A stretch of DNA of 64,000 nucleotides from Microbacterium sufflavum (GTDB lineage: Bacteria; Actinomycetota; Actinomycetes; Actinomycetales; Microbacteriaceae). Shown here one piece after another: positions 46,152-56,138 of the stretch; positions within the stretch are counted from its first letter, which is position 1, and each line of letters begins with the position of its first letter. Location: assembly GCF_023091155.1 (NCBI RefSeq), contig NZ_JAHWXK010000001.1, positions 62,001-126,000 of the forward strand, given 5' to 3'. The notes under the pieces were generated by a model. That model had not been told where the DNA came from, ran no database searches, and saw only the letters and a program-made list of their open reading frames with translations. A program made the position numbers and the translations under genes.

Positions 46152-46670
46152 TCAGCGACCGGTGCCGGCGTGGACCGTCGCCTCGGCCTCGCCGTCCAGC
46201 CCGTAGGCGGTGTGCACGGTGCGGGCCGCCTCGGCCAGGTCGTCGGCGCGCAGGACCACCGAGATGCGGATCTCCGACGTGGAGATCATCTCGATGTTGA
46301 TGCCGCCCTCCGACAGCGCCTCGAACAGCGTCGCCGACACACCCGAGTGCGTGCGCATGCCCGCACCGACGACCGAGAGCTTGCCGATCTGGTCGTCGTG
46401 CACCAGGTTCAGGAAGCCGACCTCGGCCTGCTCACCCGCGAGGGCCTTCAGGGCTGCGGTGGCATCCGCCTTCGGCACCGTGAACGAGATGTCGGTGCGT
46501 CCGGTGGACGCGGCCGACACGTTCTGCACGATCATGTCGACGTTCGCGCCCGACTTCGCGACGATCTTGAAGATGTCGGCGGCCTTGCCAGGAACGTCGG
46601 GCACGCCCGCGACCGTGATCTTGGCCTGGCTGAAGTCCGTGGCGACTCCGGCGACGATGGGCTCTTCCAT
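46152..46670 (-). CDS. lysC: Aspartokinase beta subunit, internal in-frame start within lysC
   Basis: In-frame ATG at codon 257 of lysC is preceded by GAGGGAG five bases upstream and would give 172 residues that begin [20 protein letters not shown]. In Corynebacterium glutamicum the separate beta subunit has the same length and a near-identical start (MEEAVLTGVATD). It contains only the ACT domains and forms the regulatory part of an alpha2-beta2 enzyme. That it is made here is inferred from position, length and ribosome binding site. Confidence 0.65.
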   Translation of the reverse strand: MEEPIVAGVATDFSQAKITVAGVPDVPGKAADIFKIVAKSGANVDMIVQNVSAASTGRTDISFTVPKADATAALKALAGEQAEVGFLNLVHDDQIGKLSVVGAGMRTHSGVSATLFEALSEGGINIEMISTSEIRISVVLRADDLAEAARTVHTAYGLDGEAEATVHAGTGR

Positions 46671-47438
46671 GGCTGCTCCCTCGGCTTCGCGAGGGTTCTT
46701 CATGCCCTCGCCCAGAACGTACGTGCCCTCGGCCGACGAGAAGGTCGACCGGGCGTGGATCAGGACGCCATGACGGCGTGCGTACTCGACCGCGCGGATG
46801 TAGAGCACCTTCGCACCGTTCGCCGCGAGCTCGAGCATCTCCTCGCTCGACACGTGGTCGAGCTTCTGCGCCCTCGGGATCACCCGCGGGTCCGCGGTGA
46901 AGATGCCGTCGACGTCGCTGTAGATCTCGCAGACGTCGGCGTCGAGCGCTGCCGCCAGGGCCACGGCGGTGGTGTCGGAGCCGCCACGGCCGAGGGTGGT
47001 GATGTCGCGGGTGTCGCGGTTGAAGCCCTGGAACCCGGCGACGATCACGATCGCGCCCTCGTCGAGCGCCTCACGGAGCCGCACCGGCGTGACGTCGACG
47101 ATGCGCGCGGCGCCGTGCTGCGAGTCGGTGATCATCCCGGCCTGGCTGCCCGTGAAGGACCGCGCCTCGAAGCCCATCGAGTGGATCGCCATCGCCAGCA
47201 GCGCCATCGAGATGCGCTCACCGCTGGACAGCAGCATGTCGAGCTCGCGCGGTGCCGGGATCGGCGCCACCTCATTGGCGAGGTCGAGCAGCTCGTCGGT
47301 CGTGTCGCCCATCGCGCTGACCGCGACCACCACGTCGTGGCCCGCACGACGGGTGTCGACGATGCGCTTGGCGACGCGCTTGATGCTCTCTGCGTTCGCG
47401 ACGGACGAGCCGCCGTACTTCTGCACGATGAGGGCCAC
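46152..47438 (-). CDS. lysC: Aspartokinase, alpha subunit
   Basis: First step from aspartate to the lysine/threonine family. The 428-residue protein opens with [21 protein letters not shown] shortened here to [17 protein letters not shown], has the kinase core FTGSQAGMI and [18 protein letters not shown], and two C-terminal ACT domains (from about 265) for feedback control. I start at the GTG 47438, preceded by GGGAG, which yields the family N-terminus; GTG 47444 is an alternative. TAGAAT at 47483-47478 is the likely -10. A second, internal start for the beta subunit lies in frame. Confidence 0.95.
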   Translation of the reverse strand: MALIVQKYGGSSVANAESIKRVAKRIVDTRRAGHDVVVAVSAMGDTTDELLDLANEVAPIPAPRELDMLLSSGERISMALLAMAIHSMGFEARSFTGSQAGMITDSQHGAARIVDVTPVRLREALDEGAIVIVAGFQGFNRDTRDITTLGRGGSDTTAVALAAALDADVCEIYSDVDGIFTADPRVIPRAQKLDHVSSEEMLELAANGAKVLYIRAVEYARRHGVLIHARSTFSSAEGTYVLGEGMKNPREAEGAAMEEPIVAGVATDFSQAKITVAGVPDVPGKAADIFKIVAKSGANVDMIVQNVSAASTGRTDISFTVPKADATAALKALAGEQAEVGFLNLVHDDQIGKLSVVGAGMRTHSGVSATLFEALSEGGINIEMISTSEIRISVVLRADDLAEAARTVHTAYGLDGEAEATVHAGTGR

Positions 47439-47477
47439 GTTCACTCCCGGGGATGACGGGCGGATCCGCCCACGCTC

Positions 47478-47514
47478 ATTCTACGGATCGCGCACATGCC
47501 CGACCGCGCATGTG
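47478..47514 (-). promoter_or_regulatory. lysC promoter with inverted repeat
   Basis: TAGAAT on the minus strand (47483-47478) is a near-consensus -10. The inverted repeat CACATGC (47493-47499) with GCATGTG (47508-47514) spans the -35 region, as a regulator site would. The leader contains a GGGCGGATCCGCCC hairpin. Confidence 0.5.
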
Positions 47515-47564
47515 ACGGACGCGGACCCTTCACCGGTTGCGCGACTCACCGCAGGGCGCGGGCG

Positions 47565-48494
47565 CTAGAGGGCGAGGGGCGGGGCCGGGGTGGAGGACGG
47601 CGGCGGCACGGGGCGCAGCCGGCCGCCGGTCGCGGCGAACCAGCAGCCGACGATGATCAGCGGGAAGCCGATCAGCAGACCCGGCGTGAGCGGCTCGGAC
47701 AGGACGATCGCGCCCAGCACGATCGCGACCACCGGGTTGACGTACGTGAACAGCGGAGCGCGCACCGGCCCCACCTCCCGGATGAGGGCGAAGAACGCCA
47801 GGAACGCCAGCGCCGTGCAGATCACCGCCAGGGCGAGCAGCGCCCCGAGCGAGGGCAGCGTCGGCACCTCGTGCTGTGTGAGGAGACCGATCGGCAGATA
47901 GACGAGGCCGATCATCAGCAGGGACAGCGTGATGGTGCCCAGCGACGGCACGTCGGCCAGCTTTCGCGCCACGATGAAGGGCGCGATCGCGTAGAGCACG
48001 GCGACCAGCAGGACCTCACCCGCCGCCAGCAGACTCACGTCGCCGCCGAACAGACCGGGGCCGGCCACCACGATCGCGACGCCGACGAAACCCACGAGCA
48101 GACCGATGCCCCGGGCGGGGCGCAGCACGCCGCGGTCGCCGCCTCCGAGCGCGATCAACGCCGCGAACAGCGGAACCGTCGCGACCAGGAGCCCCGTCAT
48201 CCCCGACGGCAGCGTCATCTCCGCGTGACCGAGGAGCACGAAGGGCCCGGCCATCTCGACAGCGCCGAACGCGAGCACCCAGGGCCAGTGCCGGAGCGCC
48301 GCGCGCAGGGCTCCGCTGCGCAGCGCGAACGGCAGCAGCAGCAGCGCCGCGATCAGCGTGCGGCCCGCGACGATCGCCGGCGGGGAGATCGACTCCACCG
48401 CGATGCTGATGAACAGATAGGGCACGCCCCACAGCAGGGCCATGACTCCGAAGAGCAGCCAGCCCCGGCGCGTGAAGCCGGAGTGCGGGGTCAC
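47565..48494 (-). CDS. EamA/DMT family transporter
   Basis: A 309-residue membrane protein with ten predicted transmembrane segments in two EamA repeats, the first starting [19 protein letters not shown] and the second near [17 protein letters not shown]. The loop [23 protein letters not shown] is typical. These are exporters of metabolites or amino acids; the substrate is unknown, although lysC lies next downstream. The GTG start overlaps the recR stop (GTGA). Confidence 0.85.
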   Translation of the reverse strand: MTPHSGFTRRGWLLFGVMALLWGVPYLFISIAVESISPPAIVAGRTLIAALLLLPFALRSGALRAALRHWPWVLAFGAVEMAGPFVLLGHAEMTLPSGMTGLLVATVPLFAALIALGGGDRGVLRPARGIGLLVGFVGVAIVVAGPGLFGGDVSLLAAGEVLLVAVLYAIAPFIVARKLADVPSLGTITLSLLMIGLVYLPIGLLTQHEVPTLPSLGALLALAVICTALAFLAFFALIREVGPVRAPLFTYVNPVVAIVLGAIVLSEPLTPGLLIGFPLIIVGCWFAATGGRLRPVPPPSSTPAPPLAL

Positions 48495-49084
48495 AGCACG
48501 CGCCGCCCCTCGAAGGCACGACCGAGCGTGACCTCGTCGGCGTACTCGAGGTCGCCGCCCACGGGCAGCCCCGACGCCAGGCGCGACACCGTGATCTGCA
48601 TCGTGGTGAGCAGCCGGCTCAGGTAGCTCGCGGTCGCCTCGCCCTCCAGGTTGGGGTTCGTGGCGATGATGACCTCCTGCACCGTGCCGTCGGCGAGGCG
48701 CGTCATCAACTGCGCGATGCGCAGATCGTCCGGTCCGATGCCCGCGATCGGGCTGATGGCGCCGCCGAGCACGTGGTACAGGCCACGGAACTCACGCGTG
48801 CGCTCGATCGCCGCCACGTCTTTCGCATCCTCGACCACGCAGATGAGCGCCTGATTGCGACGGGGATCACGGCAGATCGCGCACCGCTCCTGCTCCGCGA
48901 CGTTGCCGCAGATCTCGCAGAAGCGCACGCGCACGCGGATCTCGGTCAGCAGCTCGGCCAGCCGTGCCACGTCGAACGTGGGCGTCTGCAGGATGTGGAA
49001 CGCAATGCGCTGCGCGGACTTGGGCCCGATGCCGGGAAGCCGGCCGAACTCGTCGATCAGCTCTTGGACGATGCCGTCGTACAT
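48491..49084 (-). CDS. recR: RecR, recombination mediator
   Basis: Acts with RecF and RecO to load RecA at gaps. The 197-residue protein has the helix-hairpin-helix [17 protein letters not shown], the zinc finger [16 protein letters not shown], the Toprim domain ([13 protein letters not shown]) and the C-terminal Walker-like [21 protein letters not shown]. All key residues are intact. Its ATG shares one base with the dnaX stop (TGATG), so translation is coupled, the usual dnaX-recR order. Confidence 0.97.
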   Translation of the reverse strand: MYDGIVQELIDEFGRLPGIGPKSAQRIAFHILQTPTFDVARLAELLTEIRVRVRFCEICGNVAEQERCAICRDPRRNQALICVVEDAKDVAAIERTREFRGLYHVLGGAISPIAGIGPDDLRIAQLMTRLADGTVQEVIIATNPNLEGEATASYLSRLLTTMQITVSRLASGLPVGGDLEYADEVTLGRAFEGRRVL

Positions 49085-51477
49085 CAGGAGAACCTCGTGG
49101 GGGGCTCGTAGGGCTCTTCGCGAAGGAACGTCGCTCCGAGCACCTGGCGGATCACGGCCTCACCGTAGCGCTGCACGCCCCCGGCGGCGGGGGTGCGCTC
49201 GACCACGACGGGCGGGGTGGCGACCGACGGAGCGGCGGCCCTGGACGGCTGCGCGGTGGGGCGCGCCGCTGGTGGGGCGGACGGGGATCGCGGCTCATAC
49301 GCCGGCTCGTACGACGGGTCGTAGGGCGGCTCGTCGTCGAAGGCGGGCGCCTCGTCGTCTCCGGGCAGCGGCGGCTCGTCGCGGTCCGCGGCACCGTCGG
49401 CCGGTGGGGCGGGCGCGGACGAGGCGGCCTCGACCTCTTCGGGCTCCTCGTCGACCGCGAGCGCCGGGGCGGCGGCGGCCACCGGCTCCGCGGTGGGGAT
49501 CGCGGCCACGGCCCACTCGGTCACGGGCGCGGCGGAGTCGCTGCGGACCTGCGGGCGGGCTCGCGCCGCTGAGGCAGGCTCCGATGCGGGTGCGGCGTCG
49601 GCGGGGGCGCTGGGCCCGGAGGATGCGGGCTGGCGCGGCGCTCCCCCCTGCGGCATCGGCGCCGGCAGATACTTCACCCGGACGCCGACCTCCTGCTCGA
49701 TCGCGGAGCGCAGGTGGTCGGACGGACCGGAGCCGGGCGTGGTGCCCTTGAACTTCGCCACGTCGTGCTGGCTCGTGAACCCGAGCGTGAGCACCTCGGA
49801 GTCGGTGTCGTACGCGAGCGGCTGCACCGCGGTGGCGAGCAGCCACGACGTGCGGCTGATGCCCTCGAGCCGGGTGAGCACCGACGGCCACGCCGCGCGG
49901 ATGCGGTCGAACGTGACCGGGCCGGCGGGGGGCGGCGAAGACACGGACGGCGCCGACGCGGTGTCGTCGGCGGCGGCCGAGCCTCCGGCGTCGGAGCCCC
50001 CGGAGGTGGAGGTGGAGGTGGAGGTGGCGCGGTCGGGGCTCGCGGGATCGGACGACACCGCCTCATTCGCCGCGGAGGACGCGCGCTGAGCGGGAGCCGA
50101 CGCGGCCGGTGCCACGGTCGAGGCGGGCGTCGGCACAGCGGGAGCCGCGGACGGCGCCGGGGCCGGTGAGGGTGCAGCGGGAGCCCCGGACGAGGCGGGC
50201 GTCGCCGACGTTCCCGGCGCGGCAGACGCCTGCGCCATGGCCGGCGCGGGTGGCACGGCAGACGGTGCTGCGGCCGCGGCCGACGCGGGAGCCGCAGCCG
50301 GCGCGGGGGCCGATCCCCCGACCGCGGACGACGCGGTGCCGGGAGCAGCGCCCGCGCCCGAGGCCTCCGCCAGCACTCTCGCGACCATGAGCTCGAGGTG
50401 GAGGCGGGGCGACGTGGCGCCGGACATGTCGTCGAGGGCCGCGCTCACGACGTCGGCCGTGCGCGAGAGCCGGAGCGCCCCGAACGCCTCGGCCTGGCGG
50501 CGCATGCGGTCGAGCTCGTCCTCCGCGATGCCGCGCAGCACCGCGGACGCCCCCGAGCCCACGGCGGCGATCACGATCAGGTCGCGCAGGCGTTCGAGCA
50601 GGTCGTCGACGAAGCGCCGCGGATCCTGCCCGGTCTGCACCACGCGGTCGATCGCGGGGAAGGCCGCGGCGGCATCGCCCGCGGCGAGCGCATCGACGAT
50701 CTCGTCGAGCAGCGCCCCGTGCGTGTAGCCGAGCAGTGCCACGGCGCGCGCGTAGCCCACGGTGACCGTCTCCGACCCGGCCGGGGAGTCGGACCCGGCG
50801 ATCAGCTGGTCGAGCAGCGACAGCGTGTCGCGGGGACTGCCGCCGCCCGCACGCACGACGAGCGGCAGCACGCCCTGCTCGACGACCACGCCCTCCTCGG
50901 CGCACAGCTTCTCGACGTACTCGAGCATCGCGGCGGGCGGCACGAGCCGGAACGGGTAGTGGTGCGTGCGCGAGCGGATGGTGCCGAGGACCTTCTCGGG
51001 CTCGGTGGTCGCGAAGATGAACTTCACGTGCTCCGGCGGCTCCTCCACCAGCTTCAGGAGCGCGTTGAACCCCTGCGGCGTGACCATGTGCGCCTCGTCG
51101 AGGATGAAGATCTTGTAGCGGTCACGACTCGGGGCGAAGGTCGCCCGCTCACGCAGGTCGCGCGCGTCGTCGACGCCGTTGTGGCTCGCCGCGTCGATCT
51201 CCACCACGTCGAGCGACCCGCCGCCCGCGCGGGACAGCTCCACGCAGCTCGGGCACGCGCCGCACGGGGTGTCGGTCGGGCCCTCGGCGCAGTTCAGGCA
51301 GCGCGCCAGGATGCGGGCCGACGTGGTCTTGCCGCAGCCGCGCGGACCGGAGAAGAGGTAGGCGTGACCCACGCGGTCTCCGCGCAGCGCCGTCATGAGC
51401 GGATCGGTCACCTGCGACTGCCCGATCATCTCGCCGAACGTCTCGGGGCGGTAGCGGCGGTAGAGGGCTGTGGTCAC
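49084..51477 (-). CDS. dnaX: DNA polymerase III subunits gamma/tau
   Basis: Clamp-loader ATPase and replisome organiser. Of 797 residues, 1-370 are the conserved AAA+ part with [14 protein letters not shown], the zinc site [19 protein letters not shown] and ILDEAHMVT. From about 370 a long Ala/Pro/Ser-rich linker follows, then a tau-like domain (about 520-600) and another acidic/Pro tail ending PPTRFS. No frameshift site for a gamma form is evident. Two GTGs compete: the one at 51477 is exactly six bases after TAGGCT, so I prefer it to 51480. Confidence 0.93.
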   Translation of the reverse strand: MTTALYRRYRPETFGEMIGQSQVTDPLMTALRGDRVGHAYLFSGPRGCGKTTSARILARCLNCAEGPTDTPCGACPSCVELSRAGGGSLDVVEIDAASHNGVDDARDLRERATFAPSRDRYKIFILDEAHMVTPQGFNALLKLVEEPPEHVKFIFATTEPEKVLGTIRSRTHHYPFRLVPPAAMLEYVEKLCAEEGVVVEQGVLPLVVRAGGGSPRDTLSLLDQLIAGSDSPAGSETVTVGYARAVALLGYTHGALLDEIVDALAAGDAAAAFPAIDRVVQTGQDPRRFVDDLLERLRDLIVIAAVGSGASAVLRGIAEDELDRMRRQAEAFGALRLSRTADVVSAALDDMSGATSPRLHLELMVARVLAEASGAGAAPGTASSAVGGSAPAPAAAPASAAAAAPSAVPPAPAMAQASAAPGTSATPASSGAPAAPSPAPAPSAAPAVPTPASTVAPAASAPAQRASSAANEAVSSDPASPDRATSTSTSTSGGSDAGGSAAADDTASAPSVSSPPPAGPVTFDRIRAAWPSVLTRLEGISRTSWLLATAVQPLAYDTDSEVLTLGFTSQHDVAKFKGTTPGSGPSDHLRSAIEQEVGVRVKYLPAPMPQGGAPRQPASSGPSAPADAAPASEPASAARARPQVRSDSAAPVTEWAVAAIPTAEPVAAAAPALAVDEEPEEVEAASSAPAPPADGAADRDEPPLPGDDEAPAFDDEPPYDPSYEPAYEPRSPSAPPAARPTAQPSRAAAPSVATPPVVVERTPAAGGVQRYGEAVIRQVLGATFLREEPYEPPTRFS

Positions 51478-51489
51478 CACCCCAGCCTA
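51478..51489 (-). promoter_or_regulatory. Leaderless -10 element of dnaX
   Basis: On the minus strand TAGGCT, six bases, then the second of two adjacent GTG codons. The first GTG is too close to the hexamer to be at the 5' end. Confidence 0.55.
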
Positions 51490-51515
51490 CGGCGTGCCAC
51501 CGACGTTCGGCGGGT

Positions 51516-51544
51516 CGCGCCCCCTCCTCGACGGAGGAGGCGCG
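51516..51544 (-). terminator. Hairpin after the GH65 gene
   Basis: Imperfect GC-rich hairpin, CGCGCC...CTCC pairing with GGAG...GGCGCG, eight bases after the GH65 stop codon on the minus strand. Confidence 0.55.
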
Positions 51545-51551
51545 GCCCGGC

Positions 51552-54062
51552 TCAGTCGATCGGCTCGACGACCGGAATCGCGGTCGTGATCACCGGCACC
51601 GAGGCCGACAGGCGCGTGCCGTCGTCGCGCCGCGCATCGGCGAACTCCCGCAGCGTCGGCCGCCCGGCGATCACGGGCCCCTGGTCGGCCAGCCGCACCA
51701 CCGCCGGGTCCTCCAGCGTCGCGAAGTACGCGGTGTCACGCACGCTGAAGGGCACCGGAGGGCCGCTGCGCACCTCGACCCGCAGCTCCTCGCGCGTGAC
51801 CGTCACGGTGAGCGCCGACCCCTGCCACTGCAGCGGGAACGACAGCGACGGCCACCCCGCCGGGAGCCGCGGGTCGAAGCTCAGGTCGCCCGCGTAGTCG
51901 CGCATGCCGCCGAAGCCGCACACCAGCGCCGTCCACACCCCGCCGGCCGAGGCCACGTGCACGCCGTCCGACGCATTGTGGTGCAGGTCGTGCAGGTCGA
52001 CGAACAGCGACTGCTCGAAGTACTTCTGCGCCAGGTCCTGGTACCCCACCTCCGCGGCCAGGATCGACTGCACCACGGCCGACAGCGTCGAGTCGCCCGT
52101 GGTCAGCGGGTCGTAGTAGTCGAAGTCGGCCTTCTTCTCCTCCGGCGTGAAGTGGTTGCCCTGCAGGAACAGCGCCAGCACCACGTCGGCCTGCTTCAGC
52201 ACCTGGAACCGGTAGATGACCAGCGGGTGGAAGTGCAGCAGCAGCGGCCGCTGATCCGCCGGCGTGTTCGCCAGATCCCACACCTCGCGCTCCAGGAACA
52301 GCGAGTCCTGCGGGTGGATGCCCAGGCTCTCGCTGTACGGGATGTACATGGCCTCGGCCGCCCGCTCCCACGACTCCGCCTCGCCCGGCCCCAGCCCCGT
52401 GCGCTCGACCAGTGCCGCGTAGTCCTCGGGGTAGCTGTCGCGGATCTCGCGCACCACCTTGGCCGCGTAGCGGAGGTTGTAGCGCGCCATGACGTTCGTG
52501 TACAGGTTGTCGTTCACGACCGTCGTGTACTCGTCCGGCCCCGTGACGCCGTGGATGTGGAACGTCTGCAGGCCGTCACCCGCGTCCGACTGCTCGACCA
52601 GCCGCGCACCGCGCCAGAATCCGAGCGTCGCCCACAGCCGCGCCGTCTCGATCGCGATGTCGGCACCCTCGCGGCGCAGGAACGCCTCGTCGCCCGTCGC
52701 ACGCACGTACTTGCCCAGCGCGAAGCTGATGTCGGCGTTGATGTGGTACTGCGCCGTGCCGGCCGCGTAGTACGCCGACGCCTCCTCACCGTTGATCGTG
52801 CGCCACGGGAACAGCGCGCCCGCCTCGTTGAGCTGCGCCGCCCGCCGACGGGCGGCGGGAAGCATCTTCACCCTGGCGCGCAGCGCGTTGTACGCCCACC
52901 GCGGGGTCGTGTAGGTCAGGAACGGGAGCACGTAGATCTCGGTGTCCCAGAAGTAGTGGCCGCTGTAGCCCGACCCCGTGAGGCCCTTCGCCGGGACGCC
53001 GGCCCCGTCCGCGCGCGCCGAAGCCTGCGCGAGCTGGAACAGGCACCAGCGGGTGGCCTGCTGCAGGTCGTCACGCCCGCCGATCTGCACGTCGCTGCGC
53101 TCCCAGAACGCGTCGAGCCACTCGCGCTGCCGCCGGAACACCGACTCCACGCCCTCATCGGTCGCGCGATCGAGCGAACGACGGCACCGGTCGACCAGCT
53201 CCCGCGTCGGCACGCCCCGCGAGGTGTGGTAGCTGACGAGCTTCGTGATGGTGATCGGCACGCCCGCCTTGGCCTGCACCCGGAACACGTTCTTCGCGAT
53301 GTCCGGCTCGCACAGAGTCCTGGCGTTGTACTGGTTCTCGGTCTCGACGATGTGGTCGGCCACCACCGCGACGGTCATGCCCGACGCCGCGACCCGGTAC
53401 GACAGCGCCGAGCGCAGCCCGTCCTGCCAGTGCTCCGCGGGCTCCAGCACCCGGTCGGCGATGCGCTCCGCCTTGCGCGGGTCGAAGCCCGCGCCGCTCT
53501 TGGCTCCGATCGGCGTCCCCGCGTAAACACCGGCGCCGTCCTGGCGGTTCAGCAGCTGGCAGCTGATCGTGACGGGCGCATCCGCGTTCTCCACCACGAC
53601 CTCGAGGCGCAGCACCGCGAGGTGACGCTCCTCGAAGCTCACCAGCCGCTGATCCCGCATGCGGACCCGCTTGCCCGACGGCGTCTCCCACACCACGCGA
53701 CGCTCCAGCACGCCCGTGCGCATGTCGAGCGTGCGGGCGTACTCGCGCACGTCGGCGTCGTCGAGCGAGATCGGCTCGTCGTCGACGTACAGCCGCATCA
53801 CCTTGGCGTCCGGCGCGTTCACGATGGTCTGCCCCACCTCGGCGAAGCCGTAGGCCTGCTCGGCGTGGCGGATCGGCCAGGTCTCGTGCAGCCCGTTGAT
53901 GAAGGTGCCGTGCTCGTGCGCACCGCGGCCCTCGATGTGGTTGCCGCGCAGGCCGAGGTAGCCGTTGCCGACCGAGAACAGCGTCTCGCCGACACCCTCC
54001 TCCGAGTAGTGCGTCTCGATCAGACGCCACGGGTCGACGGGGAAGCGGTCGCGGTCGATCAT
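51552..54062 (-). CDS. Glycoside hydrolase family 65 disaccharide phosphorylase (maltose/trehalose/kojibiose type)
   Basis: An 836-residue cytoplasmic enzyme expected to split an alpha-glucosyl disaccharide with phosphate, giving beta-glucose 1-phosphate. The N-terminal beta-sandwich starts FPVDPWRLIETHYSEEGVGE; the (alpha/alpha)6 barrel has GYSGHYFWDTEIYVLPFLTY and the general acid Glu511 in GVTGPDEYTTVVNDN; a small C-terminal domain ends it. Substrate within GH65 cannot be told reliably. ATGA overlap with a beta-phosphoglucomutase gene strongly supports phosphorolysis, because that enzyme turns the product into glucose 6-phosphate. Confidence 0.9.
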   Translation of the reverse strand: MIDRDRFPVDPWRLIETHYSEEGVGETLFSVGNGYLGLRGNHIEGRGAHEHGTFINGLHETWPIRHAEQAYGFAEVGQTIVNAPDAKVMRLYVDDEPISLDDADVREYARTLDMRTGVLERRVVWETPSGKRVRMRDQRLVSFEERHLAVLRLEVVVENADAPVTISCQLLNRQDGAGVYAGTPIGAKSGAGFDPRKAERIADRVLEPAEHWQDGLRSALSYRVAASGMTVAVVADHIVETENQYNARTLCEPDIAKNVFRVQAKAGVPITITKLVSYHTSRGVPTRELVDRCRRSLDRATDEGVESVFRRQREWLDAFWERSDVQIGGRDDLQQATRWCLFQLAQASARADGAGVPAKGLTGSGYSGHYFWDTEIYVLPFLTYTTPRWAYNALRARVKMLPAARRRAAQLNEAGALFPWRTINGEEASAYYAAGTAQYHINADISFALGKYVRATGDEAFLRREGADIAIETARLWATLGFWRGARLVEQSDAGDGLQTFHIHGVTGPDEYTTVVNDNLYTNVMARYNLRYAAKVVREIRDSYPEDYAALVERTGLGPGEAESWERAAEAMYIPYSESLGIHPQDSLFLEREVWDLANTPADQRPLLLHFHPLVIYRFQVLKQADVVLALFLQGNHFTPEEKKADFDYYDPLTTGDSTLSAVVQSILAAEVGYQDLAQKYFEQSLFVDLHDLHHNASDGVHVASAGGVWTALVCGFGGMRDYAGDLSFDPRLPAGWPSLSFPLQWQGSALTVTVTREELRVEVRSGPPVPFSVRDTAYFATLEDPAVVRLADQGPVIAGRPTLREFADARRDDGTRLSASVPVITTAIPVVEPID

Positions 54063-54817
54063 GCGGTCTCCGGGATGTCGGTGCGGGTGTCGGGAAGCAG
54101 GGCGGCGAGGTCGTCGACCACGTGCGTGGCGCCGGCGGCGCGCAGCGCGTCGGCACCGGTGCCGCGGTCCACGCCGATCACGGTCGCATAGCCGGCGGCG
54201 GCGGCGGACGCGGCACCGGACGTGGCGTCCTCGACCGCGACGCTGCGGGCGGGGTCGACGCCCAGGCGGACGGCACCCGCCGCGAACATGTCCGGCGCGG
54301 GCTTGGAGGCCAGGCCGTCGTGCTCCGCGACCACGCCATCGACCACGACGCGGAAGAACGAGCGGATGCCGGCGGCGGCGAGCACCTCCTCGGCGTTCTT
54401 CGAGCTCGACACGACGCCCATCGGCACACCGGCCGCGTGCAGCCGCTCGACCAGAGCGAGCGAGCCGGGGAACGGGGCGATGCCCTGCCCGCGCAGCGAC
54501 GCCGCGAAGGCGGCGTTCTTGCGGTTGCCGATCCCGCACACGGTCTCGGCCGAGGGGTCGTCGTCGACGGATCCCCACGGCACCTCGACGTTGCGGCTGC
54601 GCAGCAGGCTCGCGACCCCGTCGTAGCGCTTCTTGCCGTCGACATACGCGAAGTAGTCCTCGTCGGTGTACGGCGGGGTGATGCCCCAGCGCGCGAACAC
54701 GTCGTCGAAGACGGCCTTCCACGCCCTCATATGCACCTCGGCGGTCGGCGTGAGCACGCCGTCGAGATCGAACAGCACTCCATCGGCGAGGAGCAGGTCG
54801 GGCAGCGCTTCTGGCAC
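54059..54817 (-). CDS. pgmB: Beta-phosphoglucomutase family HAD protein
   Basis: Converts beta-glucose 1-phosphate to glucose 6-phosphate. The 252-residue HAD-IA protein has the nucleophile motif FDLDGVLTPTAEVH (Asp and acid/base Asp), the cap segment DGKKRYDGVASLL, motif II VVSSSKNAEEVL, Lys in LASKPAPDMF and the final EDATSG. The GTG at 54817 with GGAGG before it gives the family N-terminus; the frame upstream is non-coding. It is the first gene and overlaps GH65 by ATGA. TACGCT at 54880-54875 on the minus strand may be its -10. Confidence 0.85.
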   Translation of the reverse strand: MPEALPDLLLADGVLFDLDGVLTPTAEVHMRAWKAVFDDVFARWGITPPYTDEDYFAYVDGKKRYDGVASLLRSRNVEVPWGSVDDDPSAETVCGIGNRKNAAFAASLRGQGIAPFPGSLALVERLHAAGVPMGVVSSSKNAEEVLAAAGIRSFFRVVVDGVVAEHDGLASKPAPDMFAAGAVRLGVDPARSVAVEDATSGAASAAAAGYATVIGVDRGTGADALRAAGATHVVDDLAALLPDTRTDIPETA

Positions 54818-54917
54818 AGGGCCTCCAGGAGAAGGGCGAGGGACGGATCGGCACCTCTCCGTGCCACTGTGCCAGCGTAATGCGGGCGGCACGCACGGGG
54901 TAACCCCGCAGCCGCGA

Positions 54918-56138
54918 TCAGAGCAGCTCGGCCGTCTGCCTGGCGATCTGGAGCTCCTCGTCGGTCGGCAGCACCAGCACCGTCACGCGCGACGCGTCGG
55001 TCGAGATCACCCGGATCCCGCGCTCTCTGGCGGTGTTGCGCTCCTGGTCGAGCTCGACGCCCGCGAAGCCCAGGGTCGCCAGGGCCGCCGCCCGCACCGG
55101 GGCCGCGTTCTCGCCGACGCCCGCCGTGAAGGAGATCACGTCGACCCCGCCGAGCTGCGCGATGTACGCCCCCGCATAGGCGCGGAGCCGGTGCACGTAC
55201 ACGTCGAAGGCCAGCACCGCCGCCTCGTCGCCCTCCGCGACCCCGGCGAGGATGTCGCGCATGTCGCTGCGCCCCGCCAGCCCCGCGAGTCCGCTGCGGG
55301 TGTTCAGCAGCGTGTCGAGGTCGTCGATCGTGTACCCCGCGCGTCGCGACAGATGCACGAGTGCCGCGGGGTCGAGGTCGCCCGACCGCGTGCCCATGAC
55401 GAGCCCCTCCAGCGGCGTGAGCCCCATCGACGTCTCGACCGAGCGACCGCCGTCGATCGCGGTGACCGAGGCCCCGTTGCCGAGGTGGAACACCAGCTGG
55501 CGCAGCTCCCCCAGCGGTCGGTCGAGGAAGCGGGCCGCGGCCTCGCTCACGTACTGGTGGCTCGTGCCGTGGAACCCGTAACGGCGCACCCGGTGCTCGG
55601 CGGCGAGCTGCGCGTCGATCGCGTAGGTGTAGGCCGCGGGCGGAAGCGTCTGGTGGAAGGCCGTGTCGAACACCGCCACGTGCGGGACGGCGTCGAACAC
55701 CGCACGCGCGGCCCGGATCCCGGCCAGGTTCGCGGGGTTGTGCAGCGGGGCGAGGACGGCCAGCTCGCCGATCTGCCGCTCCACGTCGGCGTCGATCAGC
55801 GTGGGGGCGTAGAAGCGTGCCCCGCCGTGCACCACCCGATGCCCGACGGCGACCGGCGGGTGCGCGTCGAGGGAGGGCCCGTGCGCCGCGAACTGCTCGC
55901 GCATCACCTCGAACGCGGCCGCGTGGTCGGGGATCGGCCGCTCCTCGCGGTACGTCGCATCGAGCATGGTCGGCACCGCGTCGGCGGCCACGACCGGGCG
56001 GACGGTGTGGGCCACCGGGCTCGACTCCTGGCCGATGCGCTCGATCAGCCCGCTCGCGAGCTCGTCCTCCCGCTCGACGTCGATCAGGCTGTACTTCAGC
56101 GAGGAGGATCCGCTGTTGATCACCAGGATCGCGCTCAC
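54918..56138 (-). CDS. ackA: Acetate kinase
   Basis: Interconverts acetyl phosphate plus ADP with acetate plus ATP. The 406-residue protein starts ILVINSGSSSLKYSL and has AVFDTAFHQTLP, GFHGTSHQYVS, HLGNGASVTAI, MGLTPLEGLVMGTRSGD and FTAGVGENA, the full set of ASKHA-family motifs. The GTG start overlaps the pta stop (GTGA), so both are coupled. Together they make the acetate overflow route, opposite in direction to acs. Confidence 0.97.
   Translation of the reverse strand: MSAILVINSGSSSLKYSLIDVEREDELASGLIERIGQESSPVAHTVRPVVAADAVPTMLDATYREERPIPDHAAAFEVMREQFAAHGPSLDAHPPVAVGHRVVHGGARFYAPTLIDADVERQIGELAVLAPLHNPANLAGIRAARAVFDAVPHVAVFDTAFHQTLPPAAYTYAIDAQLAAEHRVRRYGFHGTSHQYVSEAAARFLDRPLGELRQLVFHLGNGASVTAIDGGRSVETSMGLTPLEGLVMGTRSGDLDPAALVHLSRRAGYTIDDLDTLLNTRSGLAGLAGRSDMRDILAGVAEGDEAAVLAFDVYVHRLRAYAGAYIAQLGGVDVISFTAGVGENAAPVRAAALATLGFAGVELDQERNTARERGIRVISTDASRVTVLVLPTDEELQIARQTAELL

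Noticed and set aside
50005..50032. GGAGGT hexanucleotide repeat
   Set aside because: It encodes a Ser-Thr run in the DnaX linker; the six-base unit keeps the frame, so no phase variation is expected.
54896..54908. CGGGG-taa-CCCCG hairpin after ackA
   Set aside because: Only five base pairs with a three-base loop and no U tract; too weak to call a terminator.
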